A stretch of DNA of 34,492 bases, taken from contig JADGEB010000034.1 of NCBI GenBank assembly GCA_016744595.1, forward strand, positions 1 to 34,492. The letters are read 5' to 3'. This document shows positions 8,615-16,883 of the stretch, in pieces (positions within the stretch are counted from its first letter, which is position 1; each line of letters opens with the position of its first letter). Below the pieces are notes generated by a model. It saw nothing but the letters and a program-made list of their open reading frames with translations, was not told the DNA's origin and ran no database searches. A program made the position numbers and the translations under genes. This stretch comes from Desulfuromusa sp. (lineage in GTDB: Bacteria; Desulfobacterota; Desulfuromonadia; Desulfuromonadales; Geopsychrobacteraceae).

Positions 8615-9928
8615 GTGTTCCCGCAGATTTTACCTCTCACTAAATTTATTGATCTGAATCCGGATTTAAAACTTTTGATCGACAGAATTCAGGAAAGCAA
8701 TGATGATTTCTGGTTGGTCGGAGGCTGCCTCCGTAACTTTCTCCTTCATTTGCCCCAAACTGATATTGACATTGCTTGTGCTGGCGATCCAACCCTCTTG
8801 GCTCGTTCTTGGTGCGCCGAAGTTTCTGGCCGCTGGTTTTGGCTTGACTCAAGGCGGAAGCAAAGTCGGGTGCTACTACAAAATGGCCTGACTTTCGATT
8901 TTACTCCATTGCGTGCCCCATCAATAATTGAAGACCTGCAATTACGTGACTTTACCATAAATGCATTAGCTCTCTCGCTGGATATCGAATTTCCTACCTC
9001 TGAATTTCTCGATCCTTTGTGTGGAGGCAATCATCTGCAATTAAAAGAACTCCACTCCTGTTCTGAGCGCAGTTTTTTTGATGATCCACTGCGAATGTTG
9101 AAAGGAATACGTCATACAGTCACTCTTGACTTTAGTCTTTCTGAACAGACACAAAGAGAAATCATCGTATCGGCATATCTCCTAGGGAGTGTCGCTGGTG
9201 AGCGTATCCGAGATGAACTTGGTAAAATTCTCGCTTCTGATAATGCTGTTAGTGGGATCGAACTACTTGCTGATACCGGGTTACTTGAAGTTCTTTTTGG
9301 CCCAGCTGGTAAAAATTGGGATAGGCGAACTGCGGTTAGTGAAATCGATCGTCTTGATGTGAAAATCCAAGAGGTTTGTTTGGCAGAGGAAAGGATCTTG
9401 TCAAGATCTGTAACCTCTGAATTATATTCTATACGCGCTGTTTTCTTAATGGCATGGTTGTTAAAAAAATATTCACCTAATGGTTTATCTCTCTTGCTAC
9501 ATAATCGATTGCGAGTAAGTCGTAATATGCAACGTTTACTTGAAGCGCTACAAATTGAACCAGATTATGGTCTCATCTCACTCGCATCTTTATTGGAAGG
9601 GCAAAGGCCGCAGGCGTTGCTTGTTGAACAGATGGAACCATTTGCCTATGAAAAATTGCTTTATTGGGGCGTTTGTTGTGATCGATTAGAGTTGCGGCGT
9701 GTTTTGAAATTACAGGAATCATTTATTGCCGAAGAGAAGGTCGGACGCATCCCTGATCTACTCAGTGGCAGTCTAATCGCATCCCTTTTATATAATTCTT
9801 CAAACGTACAGATTGGTAAATGGCATTCTGCTCTGAAACAGGCTGAAATTAATGGTGAAATTGGAACGACTTCTGAAGCTGAAGATTGGTTGAGAAATGA
9901 ATTATCATTTGACAACAAAGAGCTCTAA
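8615..9928 (+). CDS. Class II CCA-adding / poly(A) polymerase family nucleotidyltransferase
   Basis: These enzymes add CCA, or single C or A residues, to tRNA 3' ends, or poly(A) to RNA. The 437-residue protein has the nucleotidyltransferase head motif WLVGGCLRN followed by the metal-binding TDIDIAC (about residues 30-60). RDFTINALAL and FFDDPLRMLKGIR of the neck region follow. The C-terminal 200 residues are diverged and show no HD phosphohydrolase motif. In many deltaproteobacteria several paralogues divide CC- and A-addition, so the exact specificity is open. The start is GTG two bases after yciO. A tRNA gene follows directly. Confidence 0.85.
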   Translation: MFPQILPLTKFIDLNPDLKLLIDRIQESNDDFWLVGGCLRNFLLHLPQTDIDIACAGDPTLLARSWCAEVSGRWFWLDSRRKQSRVLLQNGLTFDFTPLRAPSIIEDLQLRDFTINALALSLDIEFPTSEFLDPLCGGNHLQLKELHSCSERSFFDDPLRMLKGIRHTVTLDFSLSEQTQREIIVSAYLLGSVAGERIRDELGKILASDNAVSGIELLADTGLLEVLFGPAGKNWDRRTAVSEIDRLDVKIQEVCLAEERILSRSVTSELYSIRAVFLMAWLLKKYSPNGLSLLLHNRLRVSRNMQRLLEALQIEPDYGLISLASLLEGQRPQALLVEQMEPFAYEKLLYWGVCCDRLELRRVLKLQESFIAEEKVGRIPDLLSGSLIASLLYNSSNVQIGKWHSALKQAEINGEIGTTSEAEDWLRNELSFDNKEL

Positions 9929-9938
9929 TCACTATACT
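9909..9938 (+). promoter_or_regulatory. Sigma-70 promoter for tRNA-Gly
   Basis: A consensus -35 TTGACA (9909-9914) and a near-consensus -10 TATACT (9933-9938) are separated by 18 bases. The predicted transcription start falls about 7 bases before the mature tRNA 5' end. The -35 box lies inside the last codons of the upstream CCA-family gene. Confidence 0.8.
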
Positions 9939-9951
9939 GCGCATCTTAAAT

Positions 9952-10027
<76 letters not shown>

Positions 10028-10037
10028 ATAAAAACCA

Positions 10038-10065
10038 CCCTGGGTCTTTAGATCCGGGGTTTTTT
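10038..10065 (+). terminator. Rho-independent terminator of the tRNA-Gly unit
   Basis: CCCTGGGTC (10038-10046) pairs with GATCCGGGG (10051-10059), including two wobble pairs, across a TTTA loop. A run of six T follows. Confidence 0.85.
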
Positions 10066-10124
10066 GTCGGTCTATTCGTTTTCCAGCGGTTTCTTTTCAA
10101 AGCAACAGCCGCTATAGTGAGATT

Positions 10125-10298
10125 ATGAAGAATCTTGAGATCAATTGTCCCCGCTGTGGCAAAAAATCTTTTTGGAACAACAATCCATCACGACCGTTTT
10201 GTTCTGATAAATGTCGACTGATCGACCTTGGTTGCTGGGCCAGTGAAGAGTATTCCTTTGATGGTGGCAAAGCACCGCAATCAGAGCAAGAATTATAA
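10125..10298 (+). CDS. yacG: DNA gyrase inhibitor YacG-like zinc-binding protein
   Basis: A 57-residue protein of the YacG family, whose E. coli member binds and inhibits DNA gyrase and carries one zinc. Translation from ATG 10125 gives [12 protein letters not shown], then [17 protein letters not shown], then CWASEEY. The two CxxC/CxxxC pairs form the zinc ribbon, and the segment after the second pair is the family signature. It lies between the tRNA terminator and queD. Its function in this organism is inferred from the family only. Confidence 0.9.
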   Translation: MKNLEINCPRCGKKSFWNNNPSRPFCSDKCRLIDLGCWASEEYSFDGGKAPQSEQEL

Positions 10299-10314
10299 CT
10301 AATCAGGAGGAAAT

Positions 10315-10686
10315 ATGTTTCATCTTACAATATTGACCCATTTTGCAGCTGCGCATAATCTACTCAATTACCAGGGGGACTGTGAGAATCTGCATGGCCA
10401 TAACTGGAAAGTTGAGGTAACTGTCAATACGGAAAATTTGGATAATGCAGGCCTTGGGATTGATTTTAAAATATTGAAAAAACACACCAAAGAAATTATG
10501 AACTACCTCGATCATAAGTACCTCAATGATTTGGATGCATTTAAAGGGATCAGCCCATCCTCTGAACATATTTCCCGATTCATCTATGAGCGCCTGGTTG
10601 ATAGTTTGGCAGAATATGAAGTTAGTTTAGAAAAGGTGACTGTTTGGGAATCTGATAATGCCTATGCCTCATATACCCAAAGCTGA
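10315..10686 (+). CDS. queD: 6-carboxy-5,6,7,8-tetrahydropterin synthase
   Basis: QueD converts dihydroneopterin triphosphate to 6-carboxytetrahydropterin, the second step of queuosine/7-deazaguanine synthesis. The 123-residue protein has the zinc His in FAAAHNL, the catalytic CxxxHGH motif as CENLHGHNW (about residues 22-30), a DFKILKK segment, DHKYLND and the C-terminal VTVWES. An excellent AGGAGG site precedes the ATG. It overlaps queE by 29 bases. The other pathway genes (queC, queF) are not in the window. Confidence 0.95.
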   Translation: MFHLTILTHFAAAHNLLNYQGDCENLHGHNWKVEVTVNTENLDNAGLGIDFKILKKHTKEIMNYLDHKYLNDLDAFKGISPSSEHISRFIYERLVDSLAEYEVSLEKVTVWESDNAYASYTQS

Positions 10687-11413
10687 TCTGATTGAAATTT
10701 TCTCTTCGATTCAGGGAGAGGGAGTTCTGGTTGGATGCCGACAAATATTCCTACGTTTTCCTGACTGTAATCTGAACTGTCGCTATTGTGATACAAACTT
10801 TTTAAAATCAAAAACGTGTCAGATTGAAAAAAGACCTGGGTCGGGGCAACTAATCGAACTAGAGAATCCTGTTGATTTTATAACTGTAAAAAAAATATTA
10901 ACTATGTGGAACTCTGAACTCCCAGCCGCTCACCATTCCATCAGTATAACCGGCGGTGAGCCATTGCTGCATGAACAACTATTGGCATCTTGGTTGCCAG
11001 AGTTAAAAAAAATCCTACCAATATATCTGGAAACGAATGGAACTTTAATCGATCAATTAGCGGCACTGATTAATCATCTGGATTGGGTTTCAATGGATAT
11101 TAAGCTGCACTCGCAGACAGGGCTTAGAACCGAGTGGGAAACCCACCGCAAATTTCTCAAAATTGCTAATCAAACTGACTGTTACGTCAAGCTGGTTGTC
11201 GGTGAAGACACCCCAGATCTGGAGCTGCAATTGGCGGCTGATCTTGTCTCCGGTGTTTCTAAAAACATACCGCTGGTTCTGCAACCGGTGACTCTGGACA
11301 ATAAAACTGCCGTATCGACAACTCGACTCTTGCAGATGCAAGCTCTCATTGCAGAGATTAATCCAAACTTGAGGGTGATCCCACAAACTCATAGGTTTAT
11401 GGGGGTTATGTAA
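10658..11413 (+). CDS. queE: 7-carboxy-7-deazaguanine synthase (radical SAM)
   Basis: QueE makes the 7-deazaguanine ring from carboxytetrahydropterin. The 251-residue protein has the substrate loop IFSSIQGEGVLVG, the radical SAM cysteines in CNLNCRYCD (CxxxCxxC, about residue 41) and the SAM-binding SITGGEPLLHE motif. The ATG start at 10658 lies within queD, and a second ATG two codons on is also possible. It sits in a two-gene queD-queE unit. Confidence 0.94.
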   Translation: MPMPHIPKADLIEIFSSIQGEGVLVGCRQIFLRFPDCNLNCRYCDTNFLKSKTCQIEKRPGSGQLIELENPVDFITVKKILTMWNSELPAAHHSISITGGEPLLHEQLLASWLPELKKILPIYLETNGTLIDQLAALINHLDWVSMDIKLHSQTGLRTEWETHRKFLKIANQTDCYVKLVVGEDTPDLELQLAADLVSGVSKNIPLVLQPVTLDNKTAVSTTRLLQMQALIAEINPNLRVIPQTHRFMGVM

Positions 11414-11446
11414 TCTTTTTTAAAGTATTTCCTTAACTCTTTTCGT

Positions 11447-11935
11447 TCAGTTTATTCCAAACTTTTTTAATAATTCTTCTTTGACCAAGTGTGGAACAAA
11501 CTTACTGATATCCCCCCCCAGTCGGCCAACTTCTTTAACAATAGATGAACTTAAATAAGCAAATTTGGGCGAAGTCATCATAAACAAAGTTTCTACTTGT
11601 TCACATACAGTATGATTCATCTGCGCCAATTGGAACTCAAATTCAAAGTCCGTTACCGCTCGTAACCCCCGTAAAATCACTCGTGCTTTCTTGGCTACGA
11701 CATAGTCGACCAGCAGGCCGTCAAATGTTTCAACCCTGAGGCGTGGATTGTCCTCAGTTAAGGTCATCAACATGTCAACCCGTTCAGCAACTGAAAAGAG
11801 GCTGTTTTTTTCAGAATTATTGGAGACGGCAATCACCACCGTATCAAAAATTTCCAGTCCCCGGCGGGCGATATCCATATGACCATTGGTAAAAGGATCA
11901 AAAGAACCGGGATAAATAGCAATATGACGATTCAT
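11447..11935 (-). CDS. coaD: Phosphopantetheine adenylyltransferase
   Basis: CoaD makes dephospho-CoA from 4'-phosphopantetheine and ATP, the fourth step of CoA synthesis. The 162-residue protein has the nucleotidyltransferase motif YPGSFDPFTNGHMDIA at the N-terminus, VILRGLRAVTDFEFEFQLA in the middle, and SSSIVKEVGRLGGD near the C-terminus. All are standard. It is downstream of rsmD on the minus strand, the common rsmD-coaD pairing, and convergent with queE. Confidence 0.97.
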   Translation of the reverse strand: MNRHIAIYPGSFDPFTNGHMDIARRGLEIFDTVVIAVSNNSEKNSLFSVAERVDMLMTLTEDNPRLRVETFDGLLVDYVVAKKARVILRGLRAVTDFEFEFQLAQMNHTVCEQVETLFMMTSPKFAYLSSSIVKEVGRLGGDISKFVPHLVKEELLKKFGIN

Positions 11936-11994
11936 ACCTAACCTTTGTTTTAGAACTCTATATACCCTAAATTCCAGTGCAATCTTACGCAGGA

Positions 11995-12561
11995 TTAAAA
12001 GCGCGTAGAACTTTTCCTATAAAGATGGATTCTGGTAGAGCCGTAGACTCTGCTTTCAAACAACTCCAGTGTCCCAAAATCACCCAGTTCCTCAGATTTG
12101 GCTGATTCGGCACAGATTATTCCATTTTCTGCCAGTAGATTCAAGTGATCAATCTTTTCGATGACAGATGATAGTAAATTCTGGTTGTACGGTGGATCAA
12201 GAAGAATTAAATCAAATGGAGCCGAAGAAATTAGTTGTGGTAACGCTGTAAAAACATCTTGCTTTATAAAGTGTGCACTCAACTCAAACCGGCATCGTTT
12301 TATATTTTCGTTTATTGTTTTACCAGAAATGTTACCTGAATCGACCAGAATGGCCGATTGCGCTCCCCGGCTCAGTGTTTCGAGTGCTTGTGCTCCACTT
12401 CCAGCAAATAGTTCCAAAACAGTGAGTCCATTAAAAGATCCGAAGCGGCTGGTTAAAATGCTGAAAATTGCTTCACGAACTCGATCTGGAGTCGGGCGGA
12501 TATCCTTGCCAGAAAAAGTTGCTAATTGGCGTCCGCGAGCTGTTCCGCAGATAATGCGCAT
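11995..12561 (-). CDS. rsmD: 16S rRNA (guanine(966)-N2)-methyltransferase
   Basis: RsmD methylates G966 in 16S rRNA using SAM. The 188-residue protein begins MRIICGTARGRQL and contains PTPDRVREAIFSIL, the SAM-binding LELFAGSGAQALETLSRGA and the catalytic LILLDPPYN. Its start lies one base beyond the stop of the upstream LysR gene, so the two are probably cotranscribed and coupled. That is an odd partner for an rRNA methylase. Confidence 0.95.
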   Translation of the reverse strand: MRIICGTARGRQLATFSGKDIRPTPDRVREAIFSILTSRFGSFNGLTVLELFAGSGAQALETLSRGAQSAILVDSGNISGKTINENIKRCRFELSAHFIKQDVFTALPQLISSAPFDLILLDPPYNQNLLSSVIEKIDHLNLLAENGIICAESAKSEELGDFGTLELFESRVYGSTRIHLYRKSSTRF

Positions 12562-12562
12562 A

Positions 12563-13408
12563 TTAGATCACACTTTCGATACGATCTTTAAACTTGTTGA
12601 TCGTGGTTAATAGTTGAGATGGAAGCGGGTGGTCAACTTTATATGCTAACCCGACAATTCGTTCAAGTTGTACATCACTTATGACTCGGGTGATAATGTT
12701 TGTGTGAAGGGTCGTAGAGTGACTCGGCACAAGAGAAATGCCGAGTCCTGCTGCAACTAAATCCAGAGCGTATTCTTCAGTGTTGAAGGTTGCTTTAGTG
12801 TTTATCTGTATCCTTTGCTTCTGGATGGCATGATTCCATGAATCGAGAGCATCACAGAAGGTTCGGCTGATAAATGGAACTCCATCCAATTGCTTTAACT
12901 GTATAGACTTCTGTCGGGATAGTGGGTGTCCTTCTGGCATGGCCAGAACGTATTGATCACACCAGAGTTTCTTGAAATTTTCATTTTGTCGAACCATTGT
13001 GCTCGAAACTATCCTTGCGTCTGCATCTGCGTTCCAATCAACAATGGTTAAATCCAGTCCCTGGAGATTGTCCAGTAGATCCTTGATAATTTGGCTTATG
13101 CGTTCACCAGATAAAAATGGCATGAGACCTATTTTAAAAGGCAGTAAAAGATCTTTTTTTTGAAATAATTGCTGCATTACCTGGATATCACTCACGACTT
13201 TGATAGCATGCGGGTAAAATATTTTTGCATCCTGTGTCGGACTTACCCCTTTGGAGTGTCGAATAAAGAGCTGACAATCGAGTTCAGATTCGAGTTGCTG
13301 GATCGCTGCTGAAACTGAGGGTTGTGCGACAAAGCAGCATTTTGCTGCACGACTAAAACTCAGTTCTTTGTAGACGGAAACGAAGTATCGAAGAGTCTGG
13401 AGTTCCAA
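12563..13408 (-). CDS. LysR-family transcriptional regulator, divergent from the ALDH7 gene
   Basis: A 281-residue LysR-type regulator. The N-terminal winged helix-turn-helix reads LQTLRYFVSVYKELSFSRAA then QPSVSAAIQQLESEL; the rest is the ligand-binding co-inducer domain. The start is TTG at 13408, chosen because it matches the usual LysR beginning and an AGAGA motif lies eight bases upstream. It is transcribed away from the aldehyde dehydrogenase at 13574, the classic arrangement for a LysR regulator and its target. A 30-base inverted repeat lies between them. The ligand is unknown; an intermediate of the amino acid pathway is a fair guess. Confidence 0.92.
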   Translation of the reverse strand: MELQTLRYFVSVYKELSFSRAAKCCFVAQPSVSAAIQQLESELDCQLFIRHSKGVSPTQDAKIFYPHAIKVVSDIQVMQQLFQKKDLLLPFKIGLMPFLSGERISQIIKDLLDNLQGLDLTIVDWNADADARIVSSTMVRQNENFKKLWCDQYVLAMPEGHPLSRQKSIQLKQLDGVPFISRTFCDALDSWNHAIQKQRIQINTKATFNTEEYALDLVAAGLGISLVPSHSTTLHTNIITRVISDVQLERIVGLAYKVDHPLPSQLLTTINKFKDRIESVI

Positions 13409-13450
13409 CGCAAAATCTCTTTCATCGGTATAATTTTAATATCATGGTAA

Positions 13451-13480
13451 GGGTAATAGGTATAGTTTATACCTTTACCC
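13451..13480. promoter_or_regulatory. Candidate LysR operator (long inverted repeat)
   Basis: AGGTATA (13458-13464) and TATACCT (13468-13474) form a perfect 7-bp inverted repeat around GTT. Just outside, GGGTAA (13451-13456) and TTACCC (13475-13480) extend it to 13 matching pairs with one extra T. It lies 43 bases from the LysR start. Its centre is about 69 bases upstream of the transcription start predicted for the aldehyde dehydrogenase gene, where LysR proteins usually bind. Confidence 0.65.
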
Positions 13481-13498
13481 CTCAAAGAAAAACAATAT

Positions 13499-13527
13499 TT
13501 TACCTTTGGGTGGGCTTTTAATATTAT
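13499..13527 (+). promoter_or_regulatory. Candidate promoter of the ALDH7 gene
   Basis: A weak -35 TTTACC (13499-13504) and a good -10 TATTAT (13522-13527) are separated by 17 bases. The poor -35 is typical of activator-dependent promoters. The transcript would start near 13534, 40 bases before the ATG, which has GGGAG at 13562-13566. Confidence 0.5.
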
Positions 13528-13573
13528 TAAAAAACAACTCAACGTTACCGTTTCTTTATCTCGGGAGATTATT

Positions 13574-15106
13574 ATGGATTTTTTGAAACAACTTGGTATT
13601 AAAGAAAAAAATTTTGGTGCTTCGACCGGTATAGAATGGAATGGCACCATCGATCAGGGTGAATTAAAGATCTTTTCTCCTGTTGATGGAAAGTACATCG
13701 CTAGTGTTTACCTCGCTTCAGAGGATGATTATGACAAAATAATTTCCAGGGGAGTCGAAGCGTTTAAACATTGGAAAGTTGTTCCAGCCCCAAAGCGTGG
13801 AGAGGTTGTTCGTCAGATTGGTCTACAACTGCGCAAATATAAAAATGCTCTGGGTACGCTTGTCTCGTACGAAATGGGAAAATCGCTGCAGGAAGGGAAA
13901 GGTGAAGTTCAGGAGATGATCGATATTTGTGACTTTGCTGTTGGTCAGTCACGACAGCTTTATGGTTCTACGATGGTTTCTGAACGTGAACAACACCGGA
14001 TGTATGATCAATACCATCCACTAGGGATTGTTGGCACCATCAGCGCTTTCAATTTTCCTGTTGCTGTGTGGTCATGGAATACCATGATTGCAACGGTTTG
14101 CGGAGATACTAACTTGTGGAAGCCTTCATCGAAGGTTCCTTTGACAGCCATTGCTGTACAGAATATTCTGGGAGAGGTTATTAAAGCTAATAATCTTCCC
14201 GAAGGATTATTCAATCTTATTGTCGGCCGTGGATCTTCTATAGGAGAAAAGCTCCTTAACGACAAACGAATCCCGTTGGTTTCGATCACAGGTTCAACTG
14301 AAGTTGGTCGCCATGGAGCACAGGTTATTGCTAAGAGGTTTGGTAAGGCTATACTTGAGCTTGGTGGCAACAATGCAATTATACTGACCCCTAATACTGA
14401 CCTTAAAGTAGCACTGCCCGCCATAGTTTTCGGGGCGGTTGGAACAGCAGGACAGCGGTGCACATCGACCCGCCGTGTTATTATTCATGATTCAATTTAT
14501 GACAAAGTCAAAGAGACTATTGTGAAAGCTTACAGCGGATTGAGGGTTGGTGATCCATTGGATGAAGCCAACCATGTTGGCCCGCTGATTGATACAAGTG
14601 CTGTAGGAGAATTTAAAAAGGCTCTTGAGCGCGTAGAAGAAGAGGGAGGCTCAGTCATTTATGGTGGTGAAGTTCTTGTCGGGGCAGGTTACGAATCGGG
14701 CTGTTACGTTAATCCGGCGGTTGTAGAGGCTGAAAATAGTTTTCAAATCGTCCAAGAAGAAACCTTTGCTCCTATTCTTTATCTCGTCCAATATCAGGGT
14801 GATGTTAACAATGCGATTGAATTACAGAATGATGTTGTTCAGGGGCTATCTTCTGCAATATTCACCCAAAACCTTTTAGAGGCAGAAGAATTTCTCTCTG
14901 CCGCTGGTTCGGATTGTGGCATTGCCAACGTCAATATTGGAACTTCTGGTGCCGAGATCGGCGGAGCTTTTGGTGGTGAAAAAGAAACTGGTGGGGGGCG
15001 TGAATCAGGATCTGACGCTTGGAAGGCTTATATGCGCCGGCAAACAAATACAATTAATTACGGTAAATCACTGCCATTAGCCCAAGGGATAAAGTTTGAT
15101 ATTTAA
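13574..15106 (+). CDS. ALDH7-type 2-aminoadipate 6-semialdehyde dehydrogenase
   Basis: The closest known relatives are ALDH7A1 (antiquitin) and bacterial AmaB, which oxidise 2-aminoadipate 6-semialdehyde (in equilibrium with piperideine-6-carboxylate) to 2-aminoadipate with NAD. The protein has 510 residues, the usual length. The catalytic Cys296 lies in [12 protein letters not shown] and the general base Glu262 in ILELGGNNA. The [15 protein letters not shown] segment and the C-terminal [20 protein letters not shown] followed by [10 protein letters not shown] are very close to ALDH7. Arg295 before the catalytic Cys and a Glu in the GEVQE loop correspond to residues that hold the aminoadipate end in human ALDH7A1, as I recall. 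It is divergent from a LysR gene and upstream of an amino acid importer. This assignment anchors the proposed lysine route. Confidence 0.93.
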   Translation: MDFLKQLGIKEKNFGASTGIEWNGTIDQGELKIFSPVDGKYIASVYLASEDDYDKIISRGVEAFKHWKVVPAPKRGEVVRQIGLQLRKYKNALGTLVSYEMGKSLQEGKGEVQEMIDICDFAVGQSRQLYGSTMVSEREQHRMYDQYHPLGIVGTISAFNFPVAVWSWNTMIATVCGDTNLWKPSSKVPLTAIAVQNILGEVIKANNLPEGLFNLIVGRGSSIGEKLLNDKRIPLVSITGSTEVGRHGAQVIAKRFGKAILELGGNNAIILTPNTDLKVALPAIVFGAVGTAGQRCTSTRRVIIHDSIYDKVKETIVKAYSGLRVGDPLDEANHVGPLIDTSAVGEFKKALERVEEEGGSVIYGGEVLVGAGYESGCYVNPAVVEAENSFQIVQEETFAPILYLVQYQGDVNNAIELQNDVVQGLSSAIFTQNLLEAEEFLSAAGSDCGIANVNIGTSGAEIGGAFGGEKETGGGRESGSDAWKAYMRRQTNTINYGKSLPLAQGIKFDI

Positions 15107-15142
15107 GTAATGGGATGTGCCCGGCAGATTATCGAGTTGTAA

Positions 15143-15200
15143 GTACGATAGGAATGAGTTAGTTTCGAGATTAATATTCTGTGAGCTAACTATCTCGTAC
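15143..15200. promoter_or_regulatory. Nested inverted repeats upstream of the ABC importer
   Basis: GTACGA (15143-15148) pairs with TCGTAC (15195-15200), and AGTTAG (15157-15162) pairs with CTAACT (15186-15191), around a 23-base AT-rich centre. The 119-base gap it sits in separates the aldehyde dehydrogenase from the importer. It could be an operator or a leader RNA fold. No T-run follows, so it is not a simple terminator. Confidence 0.35.
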
Positions 15201-15225
15201 TCTCTATCGCTGGAAATCGTAATTA

Positions 15226-15960
15226 ATGAACGATCCAATAATCCGTATTGAAAATATCACAAAACAGTTTGGCTCGCTCAAAGCACTCAATGGTGTAACC
15301 AATTATATAAATCGTGGTGAAGTTGTTGTCATTATCGGCCCAAGTGGTTCTGGTAAGAGTACGCTGCTCAGAACACTCAATGGGCTTGAAACTGTCAGTG
15401 ATGGGAAAATTTTTATTGATGGTGTAGATATTGTTGATGAAAAAACCAATATAAATAAATTGCGTTCTGAGGTTGGAATGGTTTTCCAGCATTTCAACCT
15501 CTTCAACCACAAAACAGCGCTGGAAAATATTGTCATGCCACAGACTGTCGTTTTGAAAAGAGGTCGAAAAGAAGCTGAAGATGTTGCCCACAGGCTTCTC
15601 GATAAGGTTGGCATTCCCGAAAAAGCAAAAAGTTACCCAAATCAACTCTCTGGTGGTCAGCAGCAACGTGTGGCTATCGCCCGATCTTTAGCAATGCATC
15701 CAAAAATCATGCTGTTTGATGAAGCAACCTCGGCACTTGACCCTGAAACGGTTGGCGGTGTTTTACAGCTGATGAAGGATCTTGCGATGGATGGGATGAC
15801 AATGGCTGTTGTTACTCATGAGATGGGTTTTGCCCGTGAGGTTGCAGATCGTGTTATTTTCATGGATGAAGGTCAGATACTTGAAGAATCTAAACCGGAA
15901 GATTTCTTTGATAACCCTAAAAATAGCAGAACAATCACCTTTTTAAGTCAAATTCTGTAA
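15226..15960 (+). CDS. Polar amino acid ABC transporter, ATP-binding protein (GlnQ type)
   Basis: The ATPase of a PAAT-family amino acid importer. The 244-residue protein has Walker [10 protein letters not shown] (about residues 38-46), the Q-loop VFQHFNLF, the signature [13 protein letters not shown], Walker [14 protein letters not shown] and the H-loop VVTHEMGFA. These are typical of GlnQ/HisP proteins. The ribosome site is weak (GGAA ten bases upstream). A binding protein and two permeases follow, so the importer is complete. The neighbouring lysine-type enzymes suggest lysine, ornithine or 2-aminoadipate as substrate, but this cannot be read from the ATPase. Confidence 0.95.
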   Translation: MNDPIIRIENITKQFGSLKALNGVTNYINRGEVVVIIGPSGSGKSTLLRTLNGLETVSDGKIFIDGVDIVDEKTNINKLRSEVGMVFQHFNLFNHKTALENIVMPQTVVLKRGRKEAEDVAHRLLDKVGIPEKAKSYPNQLSGGQQQRVAIARSLAMHPKIMLFDEATSALDPETVGGVLQLMKDLAMDGMTMAVVTHEMGFAREVADRVIFMDEGQILEESKPEDFFDNPKNSRTITFLSQIL

Positions 15961-15985
15961 TTTAATCAACTTAAAGGAGAACAAA

Positions 15986-16786
15986 ATGGCTTCAATAAAG
16001 CGTATGACATTGTTAACCGCAGTAGTCTTATCTATGTTTTTTATGGCATCAGTAGCTCTTGCAGAATCGACGATGCAAAAGATTGTTAAGTCTGGAGAAC
16101 TTATTGTTGCTGTTCAAACACAAGGTCCTCCGGTCAGCTTTGTTAATAAAGATGGGAAAAGAACCGGCCTTGTTATTGATATCATGGAAATGATGGCTGC
16201 TGATATGGGAGTCAAGCTTGTTCTGCAAGATTATGACTGGAAAGGATTGATTCCTTCTTTGTCGTCAGGCAAAGCTGATATTATAGCTGCTGATATGACA
16301 CCAAGTGCTAAACGGCATATGCAGGTTATTTTTACTGAACCCGTTTTCTTTGCTGAAAATATAGTTTATGCCCTCAAAACTAAAGGTTTTAAATCTTGGA
16401 AAGATGTTAATAAAGCCGGAGTCACTGTGGGTGCAACCCAAGCTTCATCATATGCTTCAGTCGCTAAAAAGTTTTTAACTGAAGCCAAGTTGAAAGAATA
16501 TGCCGGTGGCAACCCACAGACATTTCAAGCTATTGTTGCAGGTCGTGTTGATGCGGGCGTTTCAGATAGGGCGAGTGTTGCCGGATTAATTAGTCAAAAT
16601 TCAGACGTAAAAGTTTTGGAAGGTACAGTTAATAAAGAGCCACTTGGCTTTGCTGTACGCCCTGATTCACTCCACCTTTTGCATGCCCTCAATAACTATA
16701 TGCGTTTAATCCGTCATGATGGACGTTTGGGGAAATTGGTTGATTACTGGTGGAATTCTACCGAGTGGGAAGCCGACCACAAATAG
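15986..16786 (+). CDS. Amino acid ABC transporter, periplasmic substrate-binding protein
   Basis: A 266-residue solute-binding protein family 3 member. A clear signal peptide has a basic start, a hydrophobic core about residues 8-22 and likely cleavage after ALA at residue 26. The mature domain opens KSGELIVAVQTQGPPVSF and contains GLVIDIMEMMAADMG, SLSSGKADIIAADMTPSAKR and GRVDAGVSDRAS, the standard two-lobe pattern. In this fold the Arg/Lys after the DMTPS motif and the late Asp usually hold the alpha-carboxylate and alpha-amine. AAAGGAG precedes the start. A terminator follows, so this gene is probably made in excess over the permeases. Confidence 0.95.
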   Translation: MASIKRMTLLTAVVLSMFFMASVALAESTMQKIVKSGELIVAVQTQGPPVSFVNKDGKRTGLVIDIMEMMAADMGVKLVLQDYDWKGLIPSLSSGKADIIAADMTPSAKRHMQVIFTEPVFFAENIVYALKTKGFKSWKDVNKAGVTVGATQASSYASVAKKFLTEAKLKEYAGGNPQTFQAIVAGRVDAGVSDRASVAGLISQNSDVKVLEGTVNKEPLGFAVRPDSLHLLHALNNYMRLIRHDGRLGKLVDYWWNSTEWEADHK

Positions 16787-16822
16787 TTATAAATTAAGAT
16801 TGTGTTGTTATGATAATGGAAG

Positions 16823-16849
16823 AGCCTGCAATAATCGCAGGCTTTTCTT
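16823..16849 (+). terminator. Intra-operon terminator between binding protein and permease
   Basis: AGCCTGC (16823-16829) pairs with GCAGGCT (16837-16843) across a seven-base loop and runs into TTTTCTT. It lies between the binding protein and the first permease. Partial termination here is a common way to keep periplasmic binding protein above membrane components. Confidence 0.8.
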
Positions 16850-16883
16850 GTTATAAAACATTTATTACTTGGGATACCTGAGC

